Notes: a model not told the origin generated them from the letters alone. Counted from the first letter of the stretch, positions 17,313 through 25,358 are shown. The stretch: DNA of 64,000 bases from Actinomycetota bacterium (GCA_016871395.1 VFYV01000001.1:62001-126000); one strand, 5' to 3'. Made by a program: numbers and translations.

Positions 17313-17334
17313 GGCCCCCGGTTTCCCGGGGGCC
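17313..17334. terminator. Bidirectional hairpin between livF and the binding-protein gene
   Basis: GGCCCCCGG, a 4-base loop, then CCGGGGGCC: a perfect 9-base GC stem between two convergent genes. There is no clear U-tract on either side, so it may stop transcription by stem strength or by protecting 3' ends of both mRNAs. Confidence 0.6.
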
Positions 17335-17359
17335 CTTCCAGTTCCGAAGAACTACGGGA

Positions 17360-18733
17360 TCACTTGCCGGCGTCGAAATTCTCGCCGAGCGCGTTACCGA
17401 TGAAGCCGTCCACACCGTAGACGGCCTTGTTCTTGGGCCCGATCCCGTTCTCGACCATGGTCCGCAAGATGCGGCTGGCCTCGTCGAACGAGATCATGAT
17501 GATGGCGTCCGGATCGGCGGCGACGATCTCTGCGATTTCGGCGTCGAACGATGTCGCCGCCGGGTCGTAGATCTTCTTGCCGAGCACCTCGACGCCCGAG
17601 GCGCCGAGAACCTCTTCGGCGACATCGGCCAGGCTCGTTCCGTAGGCGTCGTCGAGAGCGATGATGTACGCCGAGGCGTTTCCATCTTCGGCGACGATAC
17701 CTGCGAGCACCGCACCCTGGAGGCTGTCCGGGGGAGCGTTACGGAAATAGAGACCGTTGTCGGCGTAGTCGGACAACTTCAACGAGGTGTTGGCCGGGCT
17801 GAACTGGATGATGCCAGCCTGGGTGATCTTGTCGATGACGGTGAGCGACACCGACGAAGAGGCCGCGCCGATGATGGCGTCTACCTCTTCGCTGATGAGG
17901 CGGTCGACGGTCACGCTGGCCGTGTCGGTACTGGTGTCACCCGAGTCTCCCGGTGAGTACTCGACCGGGTTGCCCAGCGCGCCGCCACCATCATTGATGA
18001 TGCTGACGGCGTACTCCACTCCGGCGATCATTGGTGCGCCAAGGAAGGCGAGCGAGCCGGTCTCGGGGAGGAGTCCACCAAGCTTCAAGACACCGTCACC
18101 CTCACGCTCCACACCAGCGCTGTCGAGCGGCAAAACGGCCGACTCGGGCGCAGCGGCGGGGATGTAGGTGGTCAGATCATCGTCGATACGGTTATCCGCG
18201 CCGAAATTCAAAACGCCGTAGGAGGCCTCGAGGGGCTCACCATTGCCGTTCAGGGTGTTCGGACCCGAGATACCTTCGTAGTCGACGTCCGTGCCGGCCC
18301 TGATGAGTTCGACGCAGGTCGTCCAATCGGAGCACTTTTCTCCGTCCTTGGACACAGCGACAATCTTGTCGGCCAGAGCCGAACCGTCGGTCCCGGCCGC
18401 CTCGGCGGCGAGAGCGATCAGCATCACGGAGTCGTACGACTCCGCGGCGTAACTCCAGTCATCGAGCGCTTCGTTGCCCTCGGAGACCCAAAAGTCGCTG
18501 ACGGCCTGCTTCCACTCGTCGGCGAGTTCGACGAGAGGAGTGGTGCCCTTGAGGCCCTCGAGTTCGCCACCGGAGGCCGGAGCCTCGGTTGACGGAGCCT
18601 CAGTGCTGGGAGCCTCAGTGGATGGTGCTTCAGTCGCCGGCGTCTCCTCGTCGTCGCCACCGCAGGCCACAGCGCCCACGAGTGCCAAACCGACGAGCAG
18701 AGCGCCAAAGCGGCGTGCGCTGGTCTTCTGCAT
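17360..18733 (-). CDS. livK: LivK-type substrate-binding lipoprotein, circularly permuted
   Basis: Periplasmic-binding-fold (type I) lipoprotein of 457 residues, presumably delivering substrate to the adjacent livHMGF transporter. Residues 1-24 are a lipoprotein signal (Cys 24 in AVACGG), and 33-53 are a TEAPS repeat linker. The fold segments are in swapped order. Residues about 57-190 (LEGLKGTTPL, YAAESYDSVMLIALAAEAAG, YEGISGP, YGVLNFGADNRIDD) match the usual C-terminal part. Residues about 215-457 (VLKLGGLLPETGSLAFLG through VDGFIGNALGENFDAGK) match the usual N-terminal part. The ends would join as FDAGK-LEGLKGT. The start at 18733 has a strong Shine-Dalgarno (GGGGGAG). Confidence 0.88.
   Translation of the reverse strand: MQKTSARRFGALLVGLALVGAVACGGDDEETPATEAPSTEAPSTEAPSTEAPASGGELEGLKGTTPLVELADEWKQAVSDFWVSEGNEALDDWSYAAESYDSVMLIALAAEAAGTDGSALADKIVAVSKDGEKCSDWTTCVELIRAGTDVDYEGISGPNTLNGNGEPLEASYGVLNFGADNRIDDDLTTYIPAAAPESAVLPLDSAGVEREGDGVLKLGGLLPETGSLAFLGAPMIAGVEYAVSIINDGGGALGNPVEYSPGDSGDTSTDTASVTVDRLISEEVDAIIGAASSSVSLTVIDKITQAGIIQFSPANTSLKLSDYADNGLYFRNAPPDSLQGAVLAGIVAEDGNASAYIIALDDAYGTSLADVAEEVLGASGVEVLGKKIYDPAATSFDAEIAEIVAADPDAIIMISFDEASRILRTMVENGIGPKNKAVYGVDGFIGNALGENFDAGK
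18579..18638 (-). repeat. Four 15-base tandem units encoding TEAPS-type linker
   Basis: Four imperfect 15-base units (consensus on the plus strand ggagcctcagtgnnn) inside the binding-protein gene encode the Thr-Glu-Ala-Pro-Ser linker between the lipid anchor and the folded domain. Such units can change in number by slippage without breaking the frame. Confidence 0.75.
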
Positions 18734-18737
18734 TGTT

Positions 18738-18770
18738 TCTCCCCCTATGGAGATACGGGGCGTGAGCCCC
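18738..18770 (-). promoter_or_regulatory. Two small hairpins in the leader of the binding-protein gene
   Basis: Read on the minus strand, GGGGC-TCAC-GCCCC is followed by TCTCC-ATAGGG-GGAGA. The second would pair part of the Shine-Dalgarno sequence (GGGGGAGA) a few bases before the ATG. This could set a low basal translation rate or be a regulated switch; both stems are only 5 bases. Confidence 0.3.
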
Positions 18771-18787
18771 ATCTGATTGGAGCCATC

Positions 18788-18793
18788 ATGTTA
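18788..18793 (-). promoter_or_regulatory. Candidate -10 for the binding-protein gene
   Basis: TAACAT on the minus strand, 54 bases before the ATG at 18733, giving a leader of nearly 50 bases with a Shine-Dalgarno sequence. Confidence 0.3.
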
Positions 18794-18846
18794 CCGCTCA
18801 CGCGACCCGGTGAAACCTCGGTGCTGGGGGTATTTGCCCAAAGCAG

Positions 18847-18861
18847 TACGGTTTCCACATG
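18847..18861 (+). promoter_or_regulatory. Leaderless promoter: TACGGT, 6 bases, ATG
   Basis: TACGGT at 18847-18852, 6 bases, then the ATG at 18859 of the enoyl-CoA hydratase gene. Confidence 0.6.
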
Positions 18862-19656
18862 AGCGAAGTCCTGTACGGGGTGGCCGATCACGTTGCCACC
18901 ATCACCCTGAACGCCCCCGAGCGGATGAACACAATTTCTGGCGCCATGCTGGAAGAACTCTCCGAGCACCTACTCCGTGCGGACCGGGCGCGCGATGTGC
19001 GCTGCATCGTGCTCACCGGTGCCGGACGAGCTTTTTGCGCCGGTCTCGATCTGGCGGCCCAGATGGGCCAGAAGGAATCGCTCGGGGTTCTCGACGCTGG
19101 TGGAGACCTCGGAGGCGAACTCGACATACGCACGGCACCCCCCGTGGTTCTGCACAACCTCGACACGCCGACGATCGCTTGCATCAATGGCGGGGCGGCT
19201 GGGTACGGTCTCGATCTCGCTTTTGGTTGCGACATCCGACTGGCATCGTCGGCCGCCAAACTGGCACCGGGGTTCGCCAAACGGGGAATCCTCCCCGAAA
19301 GCGGGGGAACCTGGTTGTTGCCGCGCATCGTCGGGTACGCCAAAGCGGCCGAGATCTGCTTCACCGGTCGCACCCTGACCGCCTCGGAGTCCCTCGATCT
19401 CGGTTTGGTCAACCATGTCATCGATCCGGACCAACTCGTCGAACGAACCTACGCCATGGCCGCCGAGATCGCCGCGAACGCTCCTCTTGCGGTTCGCGCC
19501 ATCAAGAGGATGATGCGCGCCGCGGAGACCGAGACCTTCGAGCAGAACATCCACCACGTGTTCTTGCAGTTGTTGCCGTTGTTCCGTACCAAGGACTTCA
19601 AAGAGGGCGTGGCATCCTTCATGGAGAAGCGTCCCGCCAACTTCACTGGTCGCTGA
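18859..19656 (+). CDS. Enoyl-CoA hydratase/isomerase family protein
   Basis: Crotonase-fold protein of 265 residues acting on acyl-CoA thioesters. The oxyanion-hole blocks are AFCAGLDLAAQMG (about residues 58-70) and INGGAAGYGLDLAFGCDIR (about 112-130). GILPESGGTWLLPRIVG (about 146-162) carries a Glu where hydratases have a catalytic acid. The usual C-terminal trimer segment follows. It could be a beta-oxidation hydratase or another crotonase; no other fatty-acid degradation gene is adjacent. It has its own leaderless promoter. Confidence 0.88.
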   Translation: MSEVLYGVADHVATITLNAPERMNTISGAMLEELSEHLLRADRARDVRCIVLTGAGRAFCAGLDLAAQMGQKESLGVLDAGGDLGGELDIRTAPPVVLHNLDTPTIACINGGAAGYGLDLAFGCDIRLASSAAKLAPGFAKRGILPESGGTWLLPRIVGYAKAAEICFTGRTLTASESLDLGLVNHVIDPDQLVERTYAMAAEIAANAPLAVRAIKRMMRAAETETFEQNIHHVFLQLLPLFRTKDFKEGVASFMEKRPANFTGR

Positions 19657-19667
19657 TTGCCCCATCG

Positions 19668-20369
19668 ATGGATCCGGTGAATGAAGACCCCCCGCTCGAC
19701 CTACTCGCGGGTTTGGCGAGCACTCGCACCATTCGCCGCTACACGCCCGAACGCATTCCGTCAGAGGATTTGAACACGATCTTGTGGCATGCCACGCGGG
19801 CGCCGAGTGGTTCGAACCGCCAACCTGTTCGGTTCTTGACCCTCGTCGAGGGGCCCCGAGCAACGCGAGCCAAGGCGCTTCTCGGCGACTCGTTCCGGCT
19901 TGGTTGGAGGTCCAAGGAGCGTCAGGACGGATACGACAGCGGATCGGGTCTCGATCCGGACTCTCCCAAAGCTCGTCAGGCTCGGGCCATGCAGGACTAC
20001 GTCGACAACTTCGAGTCCATCCCGGTCGTGGTGTTGGTTTGCCTCGTTCGGTACCGCGATCCGAATCCTTACGAGGGGGCTTCGGTGTATCCCGCGTGTC
20101 AGAACCTCCTGTTGGCGGCGCGAGCTCTGGGTTACGGAGGGGCTCTCACCATGTGGCATCAAGCCGTCGAACCCGAGCTTCGTCGCCTGCTCGAAATCCC
20201 CGACGAGGTTGCGCTGTCGGCTTGCATCACTCTTGGCAAACCACGTGGTTCGCATGGTCCGGTTCGACGGAAGCCTCTCGATGACGTCGTCTTCGAGGAC
20301 GGGTGGGGCACGAGGGCCTCGTGGGCCCGGGACCCCGACGGCACGCGTCATTCGGGAGGTCCGCGATGA
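19668..20369 (+). CDS. Nitroreductase family protein
   Basis: FMN-dependent oxidoreductase-like protein of 233 residues. TRTIRRYTPERIPSEDLNTI (about residues 19-38) and RAPSGSNRQPVRFL (about 43-56) are the family N-terminal FMN-binding signature, and ALGYGGALTMW and ITLGKPRG lie near the C-terminus. The substrate is unknown. I chose ATG 19668, 9 bases after the hydratase stop. Its stop overlaps the J-domain gene start (ATGA), so three genes appear to share one transcript from 18859. Confidence 0.85.
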   Translation: MDPVNEDPPLDLLAGLASTRTIRRYTPERIPSEDLNTILWHATRAPSGSNRQPVRFLTLVEGPRATRAKALLGDSFRLGWRSKERQDGYDSGSGLDPDSPKARQARAMQDYVDNFESIPVVVLVCLVRYRDPNPYEGASVYPACQNLLLAARALGYGGALTMWHQAVEPELRRLLEIPDEVALSACITLGKPRGSHGPVRRKPLDDVVFEDGWGTRASWARDPDGTRHSGGPR

Positions 20370-20899
20370 CGACGTCGGACAGTCACCTCCTGCTCGGTCT
20401 CTCGCCGCCGGCGACTCGGATTCAGATCATGGAGGCTCGTCGACGTTTGTCCCTTCTTCATCATCCCGATCGTGGAGGAGATGCCGCGCTCATGGCCCGG
20501 ATCAATCAGGCCGCCGATGACCTGCTGACGAGTCTCGCGCAGGACGGTGCCGCGACGGCTGCCCCGACGGTTCCGAACTCGGGACGGGTCCCCCGCACGG
20601 TCGTGGTCGATCACCCGTCTTTCGTCATCGACGTGTTGCCGGTGGAGGCCCACGAGGCTTTGTCGTTGGCCGTGCTGTCGATCGGGGAGATCATGGAAGA
20701 TGAGCCTCCCTACGTTGTCGAGTTCGTGCTCACGGACGTCGATGGATCAGGTGATCGCGTCTGGTGTCGCGCGGAGATCGTGCCCGATGCTGGCTCCAGC
20801 ACGGTGTCGTTGACCTCGGATCTTTCACACCCTGACCAGATCGAGCGCATTCGCGATTTGATCGTGCGTGAAATCAACTCTCTCGACGCGCGGAGTTAA
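20366..20899 (+). CDS. J-domain protein
   Basis: Protein of 177 residues with an N-terminal J domain: LLGLSPPATRIQIMEARRRL, then LHHPDRGGD with the HPD triad at residues 33-35, then MARINQAADDL. J domains stimulate DnaK ATPase activity. The rest (about 60-177) has no zinc finger or G/F region and looks like a separate alpha/beta domain that may choose the client. The 3' end shares the bases TTAA with the convergent Sua5 gene. Confidence 0.8.
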   Translation: MTTSDSHLLLGLSPPATRIQIMEARRRLSLLHHPDRGGDAALMARINQAADDLLTSLAQDGAATAAPTVPNSGRVPRTVVVDHPSFVIDVLPVEAHEALSLAVLSIGEIMEDEPPYVVEFVLTDVDGSGDRVWCRAEIVPDAGSSTVSLTSDLSHPDQIERIRDLIVREINSLDARS

Positions 20900-21795
20900 C
20901 GACCCGCGGCGGCCTTCGACAGACGATCGCGAATCGCCAGTCCGATACCTCGAGGCTCGGGGAGTTCGATCAGGAGGCTGTCGATGCCGTCGTCGTCGGC
21001 TCGTCGCAATTCGGCGTACATTTCGCGGGCGAACGTGCTCGGATTCACCCTCGCGTCCAAGGTTCGGGTGGATCCTGACATCGGCTCGGTGGGTCGAGCG
21101 CCCGACTCGACGAGGACCAATCGGCACTTCGGTGCGTAGTGGCTGCTCAACATTCCCGGTGCTCGACTCGGTCCCGATGATGCAGCAACCGATCGGATGA
21201 CCGTTTCGATGTCCTCGACCGTGACGGCTCCCGGTCTCAGAATCTGAGGGGGATCGACCGTGCAATCGACGATGGTCGACTCCACACCGATGCGACACGG
21301 ACCACCGTCGAGAACGTAATCGACCCCGTTTCCGAGGTCGGCACGAACGTGTTGGGCGGTGGTCGGGCTGACCAGGCCGAATTTGTTGGCCGAGGGCGCC
21401 GCCAGTCCGTCACCGACCACACGGAGCAACTGCAAAGTCAGGGCATGATCCGGTACCCGAAGGGCCACGCTCGAGAGCCCTCCGGTCACGAAATCAGGAA
21501 CGAAATCGGCTCGTTCGACGATCAAGGTCAACGGCCCGGGCCAGAACCGTTGGGCCAGAGCGTCGGTCTCCGGCGACCAATGCTGCGCCCATTCTCCCGC
21601 TCCATCGGCGTCGGCAAAGTGAACGATGAGGGGATGGGACGCGGGGCGGCCTTTGAGGTCGTAGACCCGTCGGACCGCGATGGCATCGCGGGCCGTCGCA
21701 GCCAGTCCGTACACCGTCTCGGTGGGAATCGCCACGACACCTCCGCCGAGCAAGAGACGCGCCGCGCGGTCGACATCGACACCCGATGTGCTCAC
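20896..21795 (-). CDS. Threonylcarbamoyl-AMP synthase (Sua5 type)
   Basis: Makes threonylcarbamoyl-AMP for the t6A37 modification of tRNAs that read ANN codons. The YrdC domain covers about residues 1-190 (VVAIPTETVYGLAA near 20-33, DLKGRPASHPLIVH, PGPLTLI, APSANKFG). The protein has 299 residues because it also has the C-terminal Sua5 domain after the linker APGMLSSHYAPKCRLVLV. The GTG start overlaps the stop of the upstream alpha/beta hydrolase gene, and the stop overlaps that of the J-domain gene on the other strand. Confidence 0.92.
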   Translation of the reverse strand: MSTSGVDVDRAARLLLGGGVVAIPTETVYGLAATARDAIAVRRVYDLKGRPASHPLIVHFADADGAGEWAQHWSPETDALAQRFWPGPLTLIVERADFVPDFVTGGLSSVALRVPDHALTLQLLRVVGDGLAAPSANKFGLVSPTTAQHVRADLGNGVDYVLDGGPCRIGVESTIVDCTVDPPQILRPGAVTVEDIETVIRSVAASSGPSRAPGMLSSHYAPKCRLVLVESGARPTEPMSGSTRTLDARVNPSTFAREMYAELRRADDDGIDSLLIELPEPRGIGLAIRDRLSKAAAGR

Positions 21796-22478
21796 GAGGG
21801 GAGTGCTCCGAGGAATTCCAAGGCCGCGTCGAAGAAGCCGAAGTCACCGGTGGTGGCGAAATGATCGACACCACGCAAGGTCACGAGTCGAGAGTCGGCG
21901 ATTCTCGAACTGAGGGGTTCACCCGGCCCGGCGAAATCACGGTCACCGATCACCACGAGTGTGGGGCAGGAGATTCGGGCGAGTTCGTCGTCGCCGAACG
22001 GTGATCGCTCGCGTTTCATGATGGCCGTCAAGGCCACCTTGTCGTTGCCCGGTTGATCGGCGTACTGAACGAACAAACGGGACAGATTGTCCTCGTCCGA
22101 GGGTGCACCTTCGAGCGCCGCGACGAGCCGTTGGTGGGATTCGGGGTCGTTGGGCTCGACGGCGTTACGACCGATGCCAGCGAGGACGAGTCGGGACAAA
22201 CGTCCCGGATGATCGATCGACAATCTCAAAAGGGTCAGTGCACCCAACGAGAAGCCGACCGCGTCGACCGGATCGTCAGGAAGTCGCTCCAGGATCCGCG
22301 TGGTCAGGTCGGCGTACGCCGCCGGTTGGTGGGGTTTCGGAGCGGTTCCATGTCCGAGCAAATCGATCCCGATGACGGTGCGCCCGGCATCTTGCAGGAG
22401 ATCGACGAACCCCGATGAGCGCCACGTGGTCTCGAAGGAACCACCCCATCCATGTACCAAAACGACGGGATGTCCCAC
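21792..22478 (-). CDS. Alpha/beta hydrolase
   Basis: Alpha/beta-hydrolase-fold protein of about 228 residues. The oxyanion block is VVLVHGWGGS near the N-terminus, the nucleophile elbow is GFSLGA (Ser), and the catalytic Asp and His are in VIGDRDFAG and GVDHFATTGD. The substrate is unknown. I prefer GTG 22478 because TATCTT plus 7 bases precedes it, matching other leaderless starts; a TTG 9 bases upstream with a GGGG run is the alternative. It lies upstream of the Sua5 gene with a 4-base overlap. Confidence 0.82.
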   Translation of the reverse strand: MGHPVVLVHGWGGSFETTWRSSGFVDLLQDAGRTVIGIDLLGHGTAPKPHQPAAYADLTTRILERLPDDPVDAVGFSLGALTLLRLSIDHPGRLSRLVLAGIGRNAVEPNDPESHQRLVAALEGAPSDEDNLSRLFVQYADQPGNDKVALTAIMKRERSPFGDDELARISCPTLVVIGDRDFAGPGEPLSSRIADSRLVTLRGVDHFATTGDFGFFDAALEFLGALPS

Positions 22479-22491
22479 GGCGTCCAAGATA
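22476..22491 (-). promoter_or_regulatory. Leaderless promoter: TATCTT, 7 bases, GTG
   Basis: On the minus strand TATCTT (22486-22491) and 7 bases precede GTG 22478. It lies back to back with the guaB1 -10 element 6 bases away. Confidence 0.5.
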
Positions 22492-22496
22492 GCCCC

Positions 22497-22502
22497 TAGC
22501 CT
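22497..22502 (+). promoter_or_regulatory. Candidate -10 for guaB1
   Basis: TAGCCT, 54 bases before the guaB1 ATG, implying a leader of about 48 bases. It is adjacent to the divergent promoter of the alpha/beta hydrolase gene. Confidence 0.4.
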
Positions 22503-22556
22503 GAAGCGGTCGTCCCGCCCGTTTCGGGTCCGTCCAGTGGAGAAGTCGGACACAAC

Positions 22557-23996
22557 ATGAGATTCCTGAACGAGACCCCGCCCGCTCACGATCTGACCTA
22601 TAGCGACGTCTTCATGGTTCCGAGCCTGTCGAATGTCGGCTCTCGACTCGACGTGGACCTTTCCACGACCGATGGTGTCGGTACGACCATCCCCGTCGTC
22701 GTCTCCAACATGACCGCTGTGGCGGGACGACGGATGGCCGAAACCGTCGGTCGTCGTGGGGGTCTGGTCGTTCTTCCGCAGGACATCCCCCTCGACGTCG
22801 TCGCCAACGTGGTCGGTTTCGTCAAGCGATGCCACCCGATCTACGAGACGCCGATCACCTTGGCTCCGACCGACACCGTCGGTGAGGCTCTCGGCTTGAT
22901 TCACAAGCGGGCTCACGGTGTCGTCATCATCGTGGACGCTGAACGACGGCCTCGGGGCATCTTCACCGAGGCCGATGCCGCGGGATACGACCGGTTCACT
23001 CAACTTCACAACGTGATGTCAACCGAACTCCTGTCGGTCGCCGATGGCACGTCGATGGAATCGGTGTTCCATCAACTCTCGGGACAGCGACTCACTGCCG
23101 CACCCGTGATCGACGCCGACGGGCGTCTTCTGGGCTGCGTGACCCGCAAGGGGGCCCTGCGGTCCACCCTGTACCGACCGTCGTTCAACGCCAAGGGCGA
23201 ATTTCTCACGGCCGTGGCGATCGGGGTGAATGGTGACCCGGCGTGCAAGGCCCGAGACCTGGCCGCCCTCGGAGTCGACGTGCTGGTGGTTGACACCGCC
23301 CATGGGCATCAAACCCGCATGATCCACGCCGTCGCGGCCGTTCGTCGGGCCGCGCCCAACGCGGTGGTGGTGGCGGGGAACGTGGTGACCGCCGCCGGCA
23401 CCCGTGACCTCATCTCGGCGGGAGCCGACATCGTGAAGGTCGGGGTGGGCCCGGGCGCGATGTGCACCACCCGCATGATGACCGGTGTCGGTCGGCCGCA
23501 GTTCTCCGCGGTCCTCGAATGTTCCGCGGAAGCCCGCGCCGCCGGGAAATCCGTGTGGGCCGACGGTGGTGTGCGTTATCCACGCGACGTGGCGTTGGCA
23601 TTGGCGGCGGGCGCCGGGAGTGTCATGTTCGGCTCGTGGCTCGCGGGTACGTACGAATCGGCGGCCGACACCCTCCGGGATCCGGACGGTCGGCTCTACA
23701 AGGAGAACTTTGGCATGGCGTCGAATCGGGCGGTTCGGAACCGCACGCGCTCCGAGGCCATGTTCGATCGTGCTCGCAAGGAGCTCTTCGAGGAGGGCAT
23801 CTCGACTTCGCGGATGTATCTGGATCCCGAGCGACCCGGCGTCGAGGACATCATCGACCAGATCGTGGCCGGAGTTCGGAGTTCGTTCACCTATGCGGGC
23901 GCGGCGACGATGAGTGAGTTCCGTGAGCGGGCGGTGGTCGGTGTCCAAGGTTCGACGGGCTACGACGAAGGACGCCCCCTCGGTACCAGTTGGTGA
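22557..23996 (+). CDS. guaB1: GuaB1-type IMP dehydrogenase/GMP reductase family protein
   Basis: Purine nucleotide oxidoreductase of 479 residues with a TIM barrel split by two CBS domains (about residues 95-210; NVMSTELLSV and RLTAAPVIDADGRLLG). The active-site loop is GVGPGAMCTTRMMTGVGRPQ (Cys about residue 302), with WADGGVRYPRD after it. Actinobacterial GuaB1 proteins form a branch apart from the main IMP dehydrogenase GuaB2, and mycobacterial GuaB1 has been described as a GMP reductase; that activity is inferred here. It is followed after 1 base by cmk. Confidence 0.85.
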   Translation: MRFLNETPPAHDLTYSDVFMVPSLSNVGSRLDVDLSTTDGVGTTIPVVVSNMTAVAGRRMAETVGRRGGLVVLPQDIPLDVVANVVGFVKRCHPIYETPITLAPTDTVGEALGLIHKRAHGVVIIVDAERRPRGIFTEADAAGYDRFTQLHNVMSTELLSVADGTSMESVFHQLSGQRLTAAPVIDADGRLLGCVTRKGALRSTLYRPSFNAKGEFLTAVAIGVNGDPACKARDLAALGVDVLVVDTAHGHQTRMIHAVAAVRRAAPNAVVVAGNVVTAAGTRDLISAGADIVKVGVGPGAMCTTRMMTGVGRPQFSAVLECSAEARAAGKSVWADGGVRYPRDVALALAAGAGSVMFGSWLAGTYESAADTLRDPDGRLYKENFGMASNRAVRNRTRSEAMFDRARKELFEEGISTSRMYLDPERPGVEDIIDQIVAGVRSSFTYAGAATMSEFRERAVVGVQGSTGYDEGRPLGTSW

Positions 23997-23997
23997 C

Positions 23998-24663
23998 ATG
24001 AGTTCCACACCCCTCATCGTCGCTATCGACGGTCCCGCCGGTGCGGGAAAGTCGACCGTGTCGCGCTCTCTGGCCTCACGATTGGGGTTGGAATACCTGG
24101 ATACCGGGGCCATGTACCGTGCGGTGACCCATGCTGCGATCTCTCGGGGTGTCGCGCTCGAGGACACCGAGGCGGTGGCGGCCCTGGCGGGGACGATTCG
24201 CCTTCGAGTGGCCCACGGGCGGACCTCGGTCGACGGTGTCGACATCTCGGAGTCGATTCGCGGAGATGCGGTCACGGCGGCGGTCAGCACGGTGGCGGCG
24301 AACTCCGCCGTGCGACAGGTCATGCGCGACCTACAACGAGCATGGGGGCTCGCGCGAGCCGGAGGGGTCATCGAGGGACGCGACATCGGCTCCGTCGTTT
24401 TTCCCGATGCCTTGTTGAAGGTGTACCTGACCGCGTCACCGCGGGTTCGGGCCGAGCGTCGGGTCGCCGAGGTCGGAGGAGATGTCGACGAAATGGAGAA
24501 GGCCATCATTCAGAGGGATCTCAAGGACAGTTCTCGCTCCGACAGTCCGTTGTCCGCTTCGTCCGATTCGATCGTGGTCGACACCGCGGGACGATCCGTC
24601 GAAGCTGTCGTGGAGGAGATCGTCACGATGATCGCGCAGCGTCGGACGGCGATTGGATCGTGA
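23998..24663 (+). CDS. cmk: Cytidylate kinase
   Basis: Phosphorylates CMP and dCMP with ATP. The protein has 221 residues, usual length. The P-loop IDGPAGAGKSTVSRSLA sits at about residues 10-26, LGLEYLDTGAMYRAVTHAA at 29-47, and VIEGRDIGSVVFPDA at 121-135. The ATG at 23998 lies 1 base after the guaB1 stop, and the last 4 bases overlap the start of the acyltransferase gene (GTGA), giving a guaB1-cmk-plsC unit. Confidence 0.93.
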   Translation: MSSTPLIVAIDGPAGAGKSTVSRSLASRLGLEYLDTGAMYRAVTHAAISRGVALEDTEAVAALAGTIRLRVAHGRTSVDGVDISESIRGDAVTAAVSTVAANSAVRQVMRDLQRAWGLARAGGVIEGRDIGSVVFPDALLKVYLTASPRVRAERRVAEVGGDVDEMEKAIIQRDLKDSSRSDSPLSASSDSIVVDTAGRSVEAVVEEIVTMIAQRRTAIGS

Positions 24664-25337
24664 GCGAGGTCGAGTCGTATCTGGCGGGAAACGGTCGGGG
24701 AAGTCGGCTCTTCTACTCGTTCATTCGTTCTTTGGTCACGCTCATTCTGCGTACGTATTGTCGAATGCGAATCCACGGTCGACGGAACATCCCCACCACT
24801 GGTGCTTATGTGCTGGCGCCGGTGCACCGTAGTTACATCGACACTCCGATCGCGTCGGCCTGCACCCGTCGCCGTTTGCGATTCATGGGTAAGGACTCGC
24901 TGTGGAGAAACGGCACCGTCGGATGGATCCTGTCGGCTCTGGGTGCGTTTCCGGTGACTCGCGGCTCGGCCGACCGACAAGCCGTCACGCGGGGAATCCA
25001 GGTTCTCCGAGCGGGTGAGCCGTTGGTGTTGTTTCCGGAGGGGGAGCGCAAGAGCGGCCCGCTCGTCGAGCCTCTCATGGATGGCGCGGCGTACATCGCC
25101 TGCAAGGCCGGTGTGCCGATCGTCCCGGTGGGTATCGGAGGCAGTGATCGGGCGATGGGCAAGGGGGCCAAGTTCCTCTACCCCCACAAGGTCGTGGTGG
25201 TCATCGGGCAGCCGATAGCGGCTCCCGCGTCGGTCGACGGGCGCATGCCCCGAGCAGCGGTGAAGGAGATATCGACCCTTCTGCACCAGCGTCTTCAAGA
25301 ACTTCTCGACGAGTCGCGCCGATTGGCGAGAGGCTGA
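24660..25337 (+). CDS. Lysophospholipid acyltransferase family protein (PlsC-like)
   Basis: Predicted 1-acylglycerol-3-phosphate acyltransferase-like enzyme of 225 residues. The HX4D motif is HRSYID (about residues 51-56), FPVTRGSADRQA follows, and the substrate-binding block is FPEGERKSG (about 122-130). One hydrophobic N-terminal helix anchors it to the inner membrane face. The GTG start overlaps the cmk stop. Pairing of cmk with plsC-like genes is common and may reflect CDP-lipid supply. A second PlsC-like gene lies at 55935. Confidence 0.85.
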   Translation: MSEVESYLAGNGRGSRLFYSFIRSLVTLILRTYCRMRIHGRRNIPTTGAYVLAPVHRSYIDTPIASACTRRRLRFMGKDSLWRNGTVGWILSALGAFPVTRGSADRQAVTRGIQVLRAGEPLVLFPEGERKSGPLVEPLMDGAAYIACKAGVPIVPVGIGGSDRAMGKGAKFLYPHKVVVVIGQPIAAPASVDGRMPRAAVKEISTLLHQRLQELLDESRRLARG

Positions 25338-25358
25338 AGCCGAATCTCCGACGGGGGG

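Noticed and set aside
18579-18638. Short tandem repeats as a possible CRISPR or mobile-element trace
   Set aside because: The 15-base units are contiguous, in frame, and encode a Thr/Glu/Ala/Pro/Ser linker after a lipobox; there are no spacers and no cas genes.
17360-18733. The permuted binding-protein gene as a frameshifted or chimeric pseudogene
   Set aside because: One uninterrupted frame, a strong Shine-Dalgarno, an intact lipobox and exact complementarity of the two break ends argue for a working rearranged gene. Misassembly is still possible and is listed as a check.
18777-19667. Long plus-strand frame leading into the nitroreductase gene
   Set aside because: It overlaps the enoyl-CoA hydratase gene in another frame; only the part from ATG 19668 shows nitroreductase motifs.
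22488-23009. Upstream extension of the alpha/beta hydrolase frame to 23009
   Set aside because: It would run antisense through guaB1. The hydrolase fold starts at VVLVHG, and a promoter plus GTG lies at 22478-22491.
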